Below, one piece after another: positions 36,120 to 49,380 of a DNA stretch of 64,000 bases. The position numbers were made by a program, and so were the translations under genes. Numbering within the stretch: position 1 is the first letter of the stretch; each line of letters begins with the position of its first letter. A model generated the notes under the pieces. It was given only the letters and a program-made list of their open reading frames with translations. It had not been told where the DNA came from and searched no databases. The DNA comes from Cyclina sinensis (taxonomy: Eukaryota; Mollusca; Bivalvia; Venerida; Veneridae), in contig JAAONU010000013.1 of NCBI GenBank assembly GCA_012932295.1, positions 41,182,627 through 41,246,626 on the forward strand. The letters are read 5' to 3'.

Positions 36120-38400
36120 TTGGAGGCTCGGCCAATCCGTCACCGGTGGGGAAATTCATATTCAGAACTATATAGTCATCAGGGGTGATCGTAACAGACA
36201 CGGTGGATACGTGTGCCTATGTCATAGAAAACGAGAAGCAGACTTACATCGTGAGGATGCTGAAGTTGCTGCTACTTCGAAATAATCCAGTTTACATCGG
36301 AAACATATACAGACCACCAGAACAAACTGCATTCTAACAGAAATTTGAAAATGCTTTGAAAGGCTTGAGATCTGTGAAACTTTTATTTTAGGAGATTTTA
36401 ATATTTGCTTTTTAGAAACACCTTTTCTAAACAAGTCCTTTTCTTAAACAATACTGTGGTATTTTAAGATTATTTAACCTTGATATGGTCATTTCAGAGC
36501 CCGCTCGACTGTGTAATACATCATCTAGTGTATTACACCATTTATCTAAAAACAAAGAAACAGTCTCTCAAAGAAGGGTTATACTTGTTGGTCTTTTGGG
36601 AACATTTACTTATCCTTTGTACACAAGAACAAGAAAGAAGAAAGAAAAACTGTAAAGGTTAAAGTCCCGCTCCTCATAAACTTGAAAATATTTCCTTAAA
36701 ATAACTGCAATGGTATTTTATAAATGAGTGATTGGTAGCAATTTTGAGTTCTTGGTTCTCATCTAGTGATCTGAAAAGTGCATGTGTATCCTTTAAATAC
36801 CTTGTTATGTATATATATTCTAGACGCAGTAGCACCAGTGAAGAAATTCCCTCTAAAGTGTTCAGTCCGAACCTTGGTTAAATTCAGATATTTTAGAAAA
36901 TGTAAAATTAAGGGAGCTGCCTGCACTGATTTGAAGCACATGGTATTAAGGATGATTAAAACAGTGTGTAATGTATAGAAACCAAGTGCAAAAGAGGTAT
37001 CAATTTAGCCAAGTCAATAAAATCTAAGAAAACAAATTCATACCAAAGATATACTTTGGTATGAACTGAAACCAATAGGATACAAACATAGCAAAAACGT
37101 TAGTCCAAACATGGTTTCCATTATTGATATTGAGGTTTGTCATGACACTTGAAGAATTGCTAGCTATTCTTATGCATTTTTACTAGTAGTGCCACTGTCT
37201 TTGTAGAAAACAAAAATATGATTAAAAATCAGGTTGTTCTTTACAGTTCTATAAAAAGAAAAATCTTGAAAAAAAAAACAAATTACATTTGAGACATGTT
37301 TCTGAAGAGGTTGTGTGTAAGGAACTCAATAAGGAACTGGTGTAGACGGTATACTAGCCGGAAATTTTTAATGATGCTCAGGTCATAGGAATGCGTACTA
37401 CATATATCGTCAATCTTTCTATAACAAACGACATAGCCCAAAGAGTTTAAAAAAACAACAGTCAAACAATTACACAAGAAAAAATAGCACATTAAATGCA
37501 TACTATAGACCTGCTATTAGTGCCATTTCTAGAGTTTTGGAAAGGGCAGTTTGTGTTCAGTTAGAATTATTTTAGTTGTATGAATACAAGTCTAGCTTCA
37601 TCATATTCATTTATATTCAACTGAGAGTTGCTTTATTCACCTACTGGATTCAGTTAAAGGTAATACTGCATGTGGTTTATTTACTGATACGATAATTTAG
37701 ATCTCCAAAAAGCATTTGATACTGTTAATATTCTTTATATATATACTGTTATATTATTTGGAGCATTAGAACTGAGGGGAGTAATATCAGTTTTCTTTGG
37801 TTGGGTCTTACTTGTCTGGACGAGTCACTTTTTTAAGTTTCATGTCAGGGTACCACAAGGTACTATTCTAGGGCCTCTCTTTTTTCTATGTTATGTAAAT
37901 GATATGGTTTTTAAGTACTGATAATGACTGTAAACTAATTGTGTATGCGGGTGATAGCACTATATTGTGTACTCATAAGAATTCCTGAACTCATCTCAGA
38001 TAAACTTAGCCAGGTTTAGAAAGGAAACTACTAGATCATACAGAATAAAATGGTTAGATTGTTATAAGGTATACTCATAGAATGTCAATTACAAACAAGA
38101 TTGTCTGCATTTAAACATGTTAAATGTTGAAACCCGTGTAAAACAGTTGAGATTCATATTCACCGAGTCTGTTATAACAAATGTCCGTCGTATCTGAAAA
38201 ATAACTTTGTTCAGGTGCGAAAGATAGTACCCTTAAAAGATCTAGTTGATTTAATCTTATTGTACCGAATGAAAATAATGTTAACAAACAAACATTTTAG
38301 TATCATGGTATCATAGACAGGAATTCAGTACCAGCAGATGTCAAAGGTGTGAAGAATTGCTAGAAAGTGTAAGCTCCTGGAAAAAAATATTTAATAGATA
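36120..38400 (+). pseudogene. Decayed non-LTR retrotransposon (EN-RT, CR1/L2-like)
   Basis: Pieces of a LINE ORF2 are readable on + across shifting frames. They appear in the expected order: an endonuclease (RGDRNRHGGYVCL near 36180; GNIYRPPEQT near 36300; GDFNIC near 36395), a linker-like piece (LDAVAPVKKFPLK near 36815), reverse transcriptase block 1 (YRPAISAISRVLERAV near 37505), LQKAFDTVN near 37700, VPQGTILGPLFFLCYVNDM near 37850, the catalytic-loop region as YAGDST near 37945 (the usual YADD is altered), and a C-terminal piece (CYNKCPSYLKNNF near 38175). Many stops and frameshifts mean it is dead. EN plus this RT arrangement fits the CR1/L2/Jockey group; the exact clade is not determined. 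No tail repeat was found at the 3' end. Confidence 0.85.
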
Positions 38401-39190
38401 AACAGGTAACAGTCAGTATCCATGATTTTATATACTATTTATATTTTATGTCAGATTTATGTGTCTGTAATAGTAATGCTTGGTGCATACATTTAATACC
38501 GTTTTGACCAAAGTCTTATATATATATATATTTACAATTTACATAATACAATTCGAAAAGGATTGGGTAGAAAGCTATTAAGCTTTTTTGGAAACTCTTT
38601 CCTTAAATGAAGACATGACAAATGGTGAAGAACATTTACATATCAGAACAAAATATTGTATGATTGTATCCCCCCACCCCTACCACACACACACTATTTA
38701 TTTGCAATTCTAATATCTTTATTTTCTGACAATGGACCCCATTGGAACAAACTTTTAGCTTAATGGGTTATCCATTGTTCCCTAGCATTTATAAAAAAAA
38801 CGCATGTTAGACTATAAAACAAGAGTTATAAAAAAGTATGCCGTCGTGGTTTGTACCATGTTTAAGTATTAATGTGCAGGTGACACTTTTTTCATTGGTA
38901 TAACTTTAAAAAGTTCAATAAATATAGATATTAACACTTAACAATGCGTCAGTAGCCCGTATTTTCGGAGTGGCCGCAAGGCGGTTTTTTTCTGTATTAT
39001 GATGCATTTACAAAAATCAAATGTTCAATGTCAAAGGAGTGGATGGATGTTAATAGGTTTGAAATGAGAAAACGTGACATTTGTATGTCCGTTTTCAATG
39101 GTGCCCTCAATAGACACATGGCTTAGTTGGAGTTACAATCACAATAAGCTGTCCTCACGGGAGCGCCGGAGTTTTTCAAACTTTTCTGTA
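38401..39190. other. Intergenic, nothing recognised
   Basis: AT-rich, with a short TA run near 38518 and an ACAC run near 38688. No exon is recognised. Confidence 0.4.
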
Positions 39191-39196
39191 ACTAGT

Positions 39197-39403
39197 TATT
39201 ACGGGCGGCGAAAAATATGGGCTCATTAAATTAATATCAATTTATAGAGCTTTATAATAGAGAACAATTGCTAATGATCGGTATCGATTTCATTCCTGGA
39301 GCGAAATAATGCATTTAATGTTGAAAAATAAAAAATGGGCGGGCCCTTAATCAAGTCACGTGATTTGTGGATAATTTATGTAAATATTACTGCGCCCGTA
39401 ATA
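39197..39403. mobile_element. Possible 207-bp MITE-like inverted-repeat element
   Basis: TATTACGGGCG at 39197-39207 and its perfect reverse complement CGCCCGTAATA at 39393-39403 bound an otherwise AT-rich segment. The length and non-coding content fit a small non-autonomous DNA element. The inverted repeat is only 11 bp and no target-site duplication was resolved, so chance cannot be excluded. Confidence 0.35.
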
Positions 39404-41855
39404 CTACCCCACCTCGGAAACCGGCAATAAATATTCAGTTTCTCATCAAAGTAAACATTTTAGGGACAGTTTCTCATTTTTGAAAATGATATTAGATCAT
39501 TATCAGCCAAACAGTAGCTTTGTTGAATTGTTCAAATTATATTGTAAACAGAGGAGAGCGGAGTCGAATGAGATATGACTATCACAAGTTAAAGAAATAA
39601 TATTGTGGACCAGCGCGATAACCATCTATATAAATGGTAATTATACCGATCAATCACCATAGAGGCAAATATGCTACAGCATTTGGTCCTTCAATGCGAT
39701 TGTAAATAATGAGAAATGTTTTCCCGAGAGCGCAGAAAGGTTGCAGCTACCAAGTTTCGAACCATTATTTGTTTCTTACGGCTCGATATAATTGCTGGTA
39801 TGAAAACTTGTTTGAACGGTTAAAAACTCGACACGGAAATGGCTGCTGAAACCAGGAGGGGTTGAGCAGGGGATACTTAGCAACCGTCAGGCGAAAGAAA
39901 AAAAGTGGTGAAATCCTCTCCTCTCTAACATTTTTTCTCTAACATCTCTAACATGTTTTTTACTTATATAAGTTCTGTAAGTGAGTGATTGAGATCCGTA
40001 GAGCATCACATGCAAGTCAGTAATGATGTTACATGATTACGCGTGTTCTTAGTATCAGCAAATTATGGGCTAGACTTCTTAATTTCAATCGTTATAAATT
40101 ACGTATATAGACAATAACTTCTGTTATTTTGAATCTTGAAAGATTAAATAATGCAATGATTGAGAGCCGTATCCGGGCTCACATATTGTGGTTCCTTGAG
40201 AAATCTAAGATCTCTAAAATCCAAGTTTGTTTCCATTCGTATATACGTACCTAAGAATGTCATTGTTAAGAAAAGAAAGAAAGCATTATTCACATACTTT
40301 CATTTGTCTGGCATATTTCTTTAAAGCAATGATGTGTGTTTTTTTTTTATCTATACCTGTATGACAACATAAGGACGTTGAATGTGACATCTGCTCTTCT
40401 GAAACTGGAAAAAAAAAACGTTTTATAGAAACAGGAAAAGATTACCTAATTGAAATTTATATAAACTTTGTTTTCGAGTAAGATCAATGCCATCCTTTAG
40501 ACCAGCATACATTATATATAATTTACTTTATCCTTTTCTTCTTTGAGATTATTGCGTGTTCATCTTTCACAAATGAATGAAAGAGAAACAAAATAAATGA
40601 AATGACAGACACAATAAAGTTCTGTCTAGAACACGTCTGCCATTCATTTCTATCAAAGAACTTCTGAAGAAACTTATATCCTCAGATTAAGATGCAAGCT
40701 TTCTAAAATAAGTTACGCCTCGGTTCATCACAGGCACTGAATCTGAACGAGACCGTTATTTTTTCTGCACGTGACAGAAAGCACACGAAATATACAGTCT
40801 ACAGTCTGCTGATTGACATTGGCAGGTTCTCTGACAAACTTTTAAATAATATTCACATGAAAAAAACAGCTTTTGACTCCTTGACGCCATCTTGGTCAAG
40901 CGCCTGTGTGAGCCTGTTTATTGCATTATTGGCAGGTGTAACGACTGACACCGAGGGATACCAAATGAACTGAAACCAAATGAAAAGCTTCTGAATGACT
41001 CGGAACAGCAGCAGATTGTAATATGGTCGGATTTACATGGAAAAGTGAAGTAAAACTGAACATTTACATGGAAATCTAAAAGATACAGCCACCGATTACA
41101 ATGTTAATGAGTTGCAAAGATAAAGATTTTATTTCAGTATTCCCGAACATGAAGGATTTTCTCACGAGACAGTTAAAAAGAAAACGTAGCCGGCCAAATT
41201 AAGTAAAAAGACTTGCCTGTCTGAACAGATAAAAGGCCAAAAATTTCCTTTCAAATTTTTGAAAGCTTTTTTGCAAGAATTTCTCTGACGAAAGATGAAA
41301 AAAACTTGCATCTGCATAATCATATATTGTTACAGTATCTTGGTCTTTATACTTCCTAGATTAATTGGCTTTATTTTTGTACCAACATTTTCTCTCTTAA
41401 TTTACTTTTTTTTATTTTCTGATGTACATGCAATTGCTTAAACAGCAGAATTCACAAAACAGTGAATCACGTGCTAGTTTAAGGAACGTATGTAAAATAT
41501 GAAGGGCAATAATTATGCTTGCTATTTCATAGCTTAAGGCAGTCCATATTTGTAAACAATAGTACACAAAATTATTTCAATGCCAGCAGTGGTAATATAG
41601 ATGTCATTACTACATGTGTTTTGTTAAAAGTTAATATGAAAATATTCTATCTAGATTTCCATCATTGATTGACCTAAGATAATACCCTTCAAACATTTGA
41701 AACAACATTTTTGCATCATTTTTACTTGACAAGTACAAGATCTGTAGTGACTGAAACATTCTTGTCATTTTAATTCAAATTTATTGATTTCTCATTATGT
41801 ATTTGATATCAATTTATTTTTTAATCATATATGTGATCACCTGTCCGTTTTTTTT
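39404..41855. other. Intergenic, nothing recognised
   Basis: AT-rich. A YY1-like word ACGCCATCTTGGT at 40884-40896 repeats one seen at 17191-17203. No coding exon is recognised. Confidence 0.4.
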
Positions 41856-41857
41856 TC

Positions 41858-41998
41858 ATTCATTCATTCATTCATTCATTCATTCATTCACACACTCATT
41901 CATTCGTTCGTTCGACAAATCGTTCGCTCACTGATTCATGCATTCATTCATTTATTCATTTGTTGATTTATTTATGCATTCGTTCATTCGTTTGTAAG
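41858..41998. repeat. (ATTC)n microsatellite
   Basis: Seven or so uninterrupted cattcattc-type units, then a longer degenerate tract with cgttcgttcg and tcattta variants. The IHSFIHSFIH-type open frame here is purely repeat-derived. Confidence 0.9.
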
Positions 41999-43700
41999 TC
42001 TGTCCATTCTTCGTTTGTTTGAACTCTAGTTTATTCGTTCTTTGTTCGTGATAAATTGTAACATCGACTTTCAGGAGTTCATTTGCATGTTTATTTGCCT
42101 CCTTGTTTTTCAATTTACTTAACTTTCTAAGGGCTCTTTGACACAAACTTTGCCCTTTACACGTGTTTTAATGAAATGTTTTCGAATTAATTTTATAACT
42201 GTCAATGTCACAGTATCAAACATGATGAATAAAACAGAGTCCAGAAATTTAGGGTTTATCAAAAGGTACGCTGTTATTTAGTGACTTTTTTCTGAGACTG
42301 TCTGGTGTATGGATTAGGGGATATAAAACCAATGTTAGGGGGTAGCCATTACATAATGACATTCTGTCATTTTTCGAATAAATCGAAATTAACACATTTG
42401 GTTCGAGATAAGATTTCTGGCTGTCAAATCCGTATAACGAATGATATGTACCTGTCAGATACAGTGCTGCAATCTGGTTTATGTTTTAGCACACCGTTGA
42501 TGACATCTCCATCTGGCCGATGTGGCTTCCAGCCATTAAACCGTGCGGTTGTCACGATAAAGTGATTCTTACGAAGCGTCCGGGAGGTTTGAAACATGGT
42601 CGCTCAATTTGAAAGAAAAAATCGTACGTGTTTAAATGTAGAAAATTATTCTTTTATATTTTTTTCCGTTTTAGTGAGACTAACAATTGTTCAACTTTGA
42701 AAGAAAGCAAAAATTTACAAATTATGTTGCTTAAATACCATATGTTGGTCCAATAGTTTTGTCAATTAAAACTAGAGAAACAGAAACCCCAAAAAGAGGT
42801 TAAAAATAAACACAGGTGCTTTCTAAAAAATGTACTTTTTTCACGACTGCAACATTTTCTTCGTTGACTTTTACGCAAACTTTAACCACCCATCATTCTT
42901 TTACTTGTTTTAATGGTATACTGAAAACAATCCAAGAGTTTGGCGTTAGATTATCCTGACAAGGGCATTAACTCTTTATAAAATTTAAAGATATTAACCA
43001 TTTATCAGCAGGCATCGTGGGAATATACGAGACTTACTTAATTCGACTGTAAAATGTTCTCAAATAAAAAATGCCTCGAGAGGTGCGGCTGGTTTTTGTA
43101 TAAAAGAAATAGACGAAGTCATCCGATTCGATTAAACTATAAATTAGTTTCGAATGGTGCATTTTCAGTGATACTTTCTGAATGAAGTTATATCATTATA
43201 TATTTTGATTTATTTCTAATTTACAGATACGTTGGGGAAAAAAAGAGAAGAATAATGCGATTTCATAATTCTGTCAGGTATTTTTAGATAACATCGTGCA
43301 AAATCCAACATTTTAATTAAACAAGCTATATTCATTTTTGGTATAATCAAGAAATAATTGGGTTCTAAAGATCAAATGATTAACATAATTAATTTTAAAT
43401 TATATAAAGATAATGTTCTAAGTCATTGTCAAAAAAAAGCACCAAATCTATCAAATTACCGCATTTTTTAACCGTATCACACCGGTTGCCGGTGCTTAGC
43501 ATGAAATAAGCACGCTGTAATTTGACATTGTTTTAGACATCCCATTTTACCATTATGTTACGAATATTTAGTCAGTCTTGAGAAAGTCGATCAGAAATTC
43601 TGAAAAAAAATCTTATCTCTTTAGAACATCTACTGCCTGTGTAAATTTCAATTAAGCAGCAAACGGTTAGTGTATCTTTTTTGTTTAAATGTGACAGTTC
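41999..43700. other. Intergenic, nothing recognised
   Basis: AT-rich. The 86-codon ORF at 42305-42565 shows no domain. No repeats of note. Confidence 0.4.
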
Positions 43701-43729
43701 CATCTAAACGGTATTGATTCAACGAAAAT

Positions 43730-43930
43730 CTGCTTGTCCGGAAAATAAAAGCTTTTACGAGGTTTCTTATCTCTCGTCTTGCTCATGAATATTCATAAAT
43801 TTGTTGCCCTTATCTGAGCATTAACGCGGCTTGATCGATAAATGCTATCCGCTCTTATTTGGACAATAGTGTTCCCTGCTACTTCCTTTTCTCAATATCA
43901 TTTTCGCTGGAAAATATTAATGTAAACAAA
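43730..43930. promoter_or_regulatory. Candidate upstream regulatory block
   Basis: A compositionally less AT-rich block about 6 kb upstream of the GATA start codon. It packs several binding-site-like words: cttatctctcg, the palindrome ATGAATATTCAT, GCCCTTATCTGAGCA (43806-43820, containing AGATAA on the minus strand) and gatcgataaatg. The 15-mer GCCCTTATCTGAGCA recurs exactly at 44644-44658. Enhancer function is inference from motif density and position. Confidence 0.3.
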
Positions 43931-45410
43931 CGACTTTGCTTATTGTCCAGTGTCGAATATATAACGAATAACAAGTGAAAAAAATAAAATGTAACCAAGC
44001 TTTATTATCGTATTGTTTAGGGTCTAAAAGATTTGTCGCGTTACAATGAAGTCCTACTTTCACAAAAGCTTTACATCACCGAAAGAATCAGGGTAGCGAG
44101 ATTGAGAAAGGATTTAGAAAACATACAGGAAGATGACAGGCTATGAATTCTAGAGACCAATATAAGTGGCATCACTAATAGAACAGAGTAGAAAAAAAAA
44201 ATATAAACATAATTGCACTAAAGGAACGATGAAATTTGACTCATTCGACAATTACAAAAAGTCAAGACTTAAATTGCTCACAAAACCACAAAACGTAAGT
44301 AGTTACAAGTACTAAAACACAATCTATACTGAGAAGAATTGGCAATAAATCCTGTCTTCCGATTTAATAGAAGTTAAAAAGCTTAGCACGCAGTTTCTAA
44401 GTTATATAATTGGCCAAAAAAAAAGAAGTATCAATATAACGAGTAGAAGATATATATATATTATAAAAAAATCTATCTGTTTTATATCCACGGTAATTCT
44501 TTCCTCGCTGATAAATAAGATCTGATTTTATCGTCGAATTTCATATGATACATATGATTATGATAATTTTACAGAATGTATGTTTTATGCATATCATGTC
44601 TGATCTTAAATCATTGATAATATTTTTGATTTGATCGAGATACGCCCTTATCTGAGCAAATAACAATTAGTCCAAACCTGGTTCTAATTATAGCACAGCG
44701 GTTTCCGGAAATCCGCGAAGATATCGCCAAGACACGGAAAGGTAACAGTATGGTAATGGAATTTAAATAGCTTATTATAAATACATACGAAAGAATTTTT
44801 ATGCAACGTCACTTCTGAAAATATTTGTTTTACACATTTTTTGGGGGTAAGTTCTAAGAAAACAGTTTAAATATTGTGCATGTCTTTTGTTCGCGTTTAC
44901 GTTTTATATTAAAAAGAAAAAACTTTAAACATTGTTACAGAAAACAGAAACAACACTTTGTAGCCACTAATGCAAAAACAGAAAATCAATACAGCAAACG
45001 CCACCTGTTAAATTTTAATTACTTAGCCTTGGGGGCATGTTTGTTTTAACAACAGGCATTAATAGATAGGGATTGATCAAGAAAATGTTCATTTATATAA
45101 AAATACATTTTATTATGTTCTGCAATAACACTCAATGCAAAGATATGAAAATAAGATTGCATGTAGAACACTTTAAACGAATCGTAAACATTTAGAACAC
45201 CTGGGAGATAATTTCTGGCCACAACAGCTTTTGCTATGTTTTATAATTATCTAAAGTAATACAGTGTTAACTTAATAATTTTCAATCTTTCTGTTTTTCC
45301 ATCAGTTCCTTCACTTTCTTGGTTGCAGTTCATTTCAAATAAATATACATTGTACATGCATGTTTCTGTACAACAAATGCTGTGGAACACACATATCCAT
45401 AAACGTTTGT

Positions 45411-45500
45411 CACTGTGATAACTATTATCACGTTATCCCAGTGGGTGATAACTAAAAGCAGTAGGTGATAACTTAACACAGTTAGTGATAACTTACTCCA
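45411..45500. promoter_or_regulatory. Tandem GATA-site cluster upstream of the GATA gene
   Basis: TGATAA occurs at 45416-45421, 45446-45451, 45466-45471 and 45486-45491. The last three are exactly 20 bp apart in a degenerate repeat like 'cagtaggtgataactta'. Two inverted sites lie between the first two: TTATCA at 45425-45430 and TTATCC at 45433-45438. WGATAR is the recognition site of GATA factors. The cluster lies about 4.5 kb upstream of the start codon of a GATA2/3 gene, so an autoregulatory or cross-regulatory element is a reasonable inference. Confidence 0.45.
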
Positions 45501-46584
45501 GTAGAGAGTCCATCATAGTTCCCGCTATCATTTTCTAATTTATCTGTCAAAATTTCACGATTTTTCACTCCTTGTCTTAAAAACGCTTTGTCAAGCCTCT
45601 ATAGGACTGCCATATAGATTACGTAAAGATTCACACCGGTGCTGTTACCTAGGCGCGTGCCATCAAAATTATAATGAAAAAATGCATGGAAACCTCTTAG
45701 ATGATAATAAAGATGTGGTGGGTATATTCTCGCGTTTAGAAATATCTGATTTTAACAAATCTGATGAAATATTTATGATATCTCCTTATAACGTGCATAA
45801 AAACAGTTGATAAACCGCTAGTAGACAAGTGTTATCTCAATCCTATATATATTGTATAAAATCGAATAGCCCAGATCCACAAAATATGTGATCATTCTAT
45901 GATTAGACGTTGTATTTATTTATACGTCATTTTTCTTGAATGATTTTTTCCCATTTACTGTCGCGTTGATTGAAGCTTTTCTTTGTTTGGTAGAAAGGAC
46001 AGTTAATTTTTTACCCTTCTTTTCATAAAAATCTTATGACATCTTAATATGCAGATTAAGAATTCTTGGCTTTTCGCCGGTACTGGTGGTAAAATGGTAT
46101 ACGTTCATGTTAAAAAGATAGAAATCATTTTCCTTTGGCAAATGCTATGAATAGAAATTCACGTTAATATAAGGTATAAAGTTAAGCAATTGGTTCATAG
46201 TAATGCAAGCAATACAGTCGTTTTAGTAGAGTCGTAGAATATAATTTTTGCAGTGTTGATGGAAGGTAAGACCGGTTTATTTGTCAGCGTTTTATTTTAT
46301 TTTGACCAGATTTTGCACACATTTCGTAGATACGGGCGGAACGTTTTCTTAATGTAAGAAGAAAATAAAGAATAGAGAAGATAGAGAATAAAGCTTCCAT
46401 TCTTTTGAAAGAAACAACGCATTAAAATGGGGTAAAAAAAGTCTTTCTTTTTTTGAGGGGAAAAAAGAAACTCTGTTTAAGAAAAGAAAAAAAAGGTGTA
46501 TTATTTTCAAAAATATGGTTTAAAGCCCGGAGCAAACCAGGGCGGTGTACGAATCTTAAAAACTTTTCAATCTAGATATTGTTC

Positions 46585-46630
<46 letters not shown>

Positions 46631-48775
46631 TAGTAATTACTTTGTATTCTGACTCGGCACCACCCTGACTGTTTCGATATGCCAAATGCATTTATTCTCA
46701 TTTTCTCAACGACGCCTTGCGGAATCAATGATGAGAAAATCTAAGATAATTATGATTGGTGTTAATTTTAAAAACTGAAAATTTGCCGAAGAAAAAAGTA
46801 GGTAAGTAATTGAAAATCTCAAAATTAGAGTTAAAATGATCGCATTGTGGGTCTTATATAAAATTAATTTTCAACAGAATATCCATTGATTGTATCATGC
46901 CTTTCAGTTTTCTGAAAAATTATAAAGGCTCAAATAAAATAATTCCCACTCAACAAAGGATACCAAGATTTATAATGATTTAGGTCTTATTATTCATATG
47001 AATTTGTCTAAGAGAAAACTGACAATTTCCCGCCATTCCTGAACCATCGGCAAATGTCGACAAGACCGCATAAATTTAACGAGTGTTTGCTATTTACAAA
47101 CTATGTCATCAATGCTTTAATAACGGGCTATAATTCATACAAATATTCTCTGATAGGCCCCATGGCGAAGTTTCGCAAGAGAACTTTCATTCAGGCTCCG
47201 GAATAAAATAGAATAAGTCGAATACTTTCCCACATAGCGCTGGAACTAACCCAGGTCCCTTCTCAGACCGCCATTTTAAAACGCCAAACTTCAAAACTTT
47301 CCCATAAAACATTATTAAAGTGATTAGTAGAGCCTAGCATCTTTAACAAGAAAGTATTATGAAAAGTGAATGATTTATGACTTGTTTCATGACTTCATGA
47401 GAAAAATAAGGTGTTGCCAATTATTGCGCCGTGGTGCCAATAGGTTAAATGGGATTAGAGTAACTAGCCCTTTTGAATAGGCCCTTTTCAAAGAGGCGGT
47501 TTGTTGCGATTAAAAACGGCACTCTGACAAATACACTTTTGATCTATATCTTTTTTATTATCAAGGGAAAGTAATATCAGACATGTATTTATAGATTACT
47601 ATTATGTGTGAGATAAATACAAACAGATAAGGCAAAAGTACCAGAAAAAAAAATATAAAATTATAAAATCATAAAAATGACAAAATGGTTACTGCTTGCA
47701 AACAAAATATATTTATATTTGCTGGACTAGTTGTTTGGTTATCATGACTTAACAATAAATTTAAAAATGTACTGGACGGAAATATGATAGGAAATATCAT
47801 GTGAATGACAAAGAAAATATATAATATAAAAGTGAAACTTTCGAAAACGTAGTAAAAAAGAAAATACGCTGTTTGAAAATTGCGAGAAAATTATTAGATG
47901 TTTTTCTCTCATTTTTTGTTTATCAGCAACTACGCATTCGTTTTTATTATATTTTTCCTGTATTTTTTATCTATCTCCTACAATCAGTCTAAAGAATAAA
48001 TTGTAATCTAGTTTTCAGCCACAATGGCGTTCCTTCCGAACTTGATTGTACGTTTGGCTAATTCAATTAATATAAACAACTTTCCAAAGTTGGTTTAATG
48101 TAGTTCTTATCTGAAATATTAATTCCTCTACGAAACTCAAAGAAAATTTATTTCGATATTATCAGTACCTCTGTAGATATAAGTAGATGATTTTAGTTTT
48201 CCCAATAAAATATATTTTAGATTTAATCAAGAACAATCTTAGCTTATCTTCAGAATTAACACGTGTTCTCTCTTTTCTGCAGTTTGCAGTTAAAACACAA
48301 AATTCTGATAAAAATCTGAAAAATTTAGATTGACTATCAGTACTAAGTTTTAAAGTGGTTCTGCAAAAATATATTGAGCGTGTGTCGCAACGCCCGTAGA
48401 CTGAAATTCAGTGAAGAACAGGATTTCACCACAGTGATTTGCTTAAAATGATTAGCTCTTATCCGACTTAATATCGTTGTAATCTTTTTGCAATAATTCT
48501 ACTCGAAATGGCTAACTAAGAAGAGGTCCTATTGTGCGGCTATTGTAACGCGGGCCTGGGGATCCCTTTGACTATTTGTAAATCGCAGTCAATTTCGATC
48601 TAGCAACAGCCCTCATAATTTTGTTAACAATACTTGAATGACATAAAAGTCGATAGTTTACCTCCAATAGCATTTCATTTACAAATAAAGCAAAGAATAG
48701 AAGCGTAAACCCAGTTCTCCATTTCCATATGAATGACTTCAGTAAATGTACTCTTCCGCAAACATTGAACAGCGG
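45501..48775. other. Upstream intergenic region of the GATA gene
   Basis: AT-rich apart from the microsatellite at 46584. Isolated TTATC words occur (for example near 48106, 48242 and 48460), but there is no dense cluster. No coding exon is seen. Confidence 0.4.
46584..46628. repeat. (AAT)n microsatellite
   Basis: About 14 perfect AAT/TAA units followed by imperfect ones (aacaatagtaat). Confidence 0.95.
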
Positions 48776-48779
48776 AGGA

Positions 48780-49005
48780 ATATTGGCCACGCCTCCTGGC
48801 CAATCAGACGTGCGGAATGTTATCGTGGCGATCAATGGCGGAGCAATAGGACGGCAAGGATACGATAATTTCTTTAAAATGTTCTGTTTGAGTGGCGTTT
48901 TTGCTGGATTTTCGTGGTGATAATGTTTCGATGAGGGGCGGGAACGATCGTTATCCTTGCTAATGTCAAAATCAACAAAAGTTTTTCATTCCTTGATTGG
49001 TCCAT
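48780..49005 (+). promoter_or_regulatory. Putative GATA gene promoter region
   Basis: Locally G+C- and CpG-richer than its surroundings. It contains a perfect NF-Y type CCAAT (GGCCAATCAG, core 48800-48804), two inverted CCAAT boxes (ATTGG at 48782-48786 and 48996-49000), a GC box (GGGGCGGG, 48935-48942) and a TGATAA (48918-48923). This cluster lies about 1 kb upstream of the ATG and just before a probable 5' UTR exon. No clear TATA box was picked out. The transcription start is not determined. Confidence 0.5.
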
Positions 49006-49380
49006 AATTTTCCATGTCGCGTCATTTCGGTCTGTTACTGGCGCCACTGTATCCTCGTTTGCAAATACGCGAATGAAACAAATATACATTTGTGTGTAAC
49101 ATCATAAATACAATATCTCTTGCACCTGAATAAGCTCTATTGTAAAATTGGAGGATTTGCGATTTGGATTTCTCTAGTTTACACTTTGTAAGTTTGAGGA
49201 CAAGTTTACTCTTTAAGTATATCTTCGTGGAACTTGATGAGATTAGTGCACTGTCTTAATGCTTCATTATGATGGGATGCTGTGATTTTTGATTATCCAG
49301 TGAAAATCATCGCAGTACCTCTGTACTCTGTATCTACTGATCACGTGACTTTAGATAGGGAGCACTTGATAAGCCACGGC

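Noticed and set aside
41784..42146. His/Phe/Ile-rich ORFs over the ATTC tract
   Set aside because: Direct translation of a microsatellite and its degenerate border.
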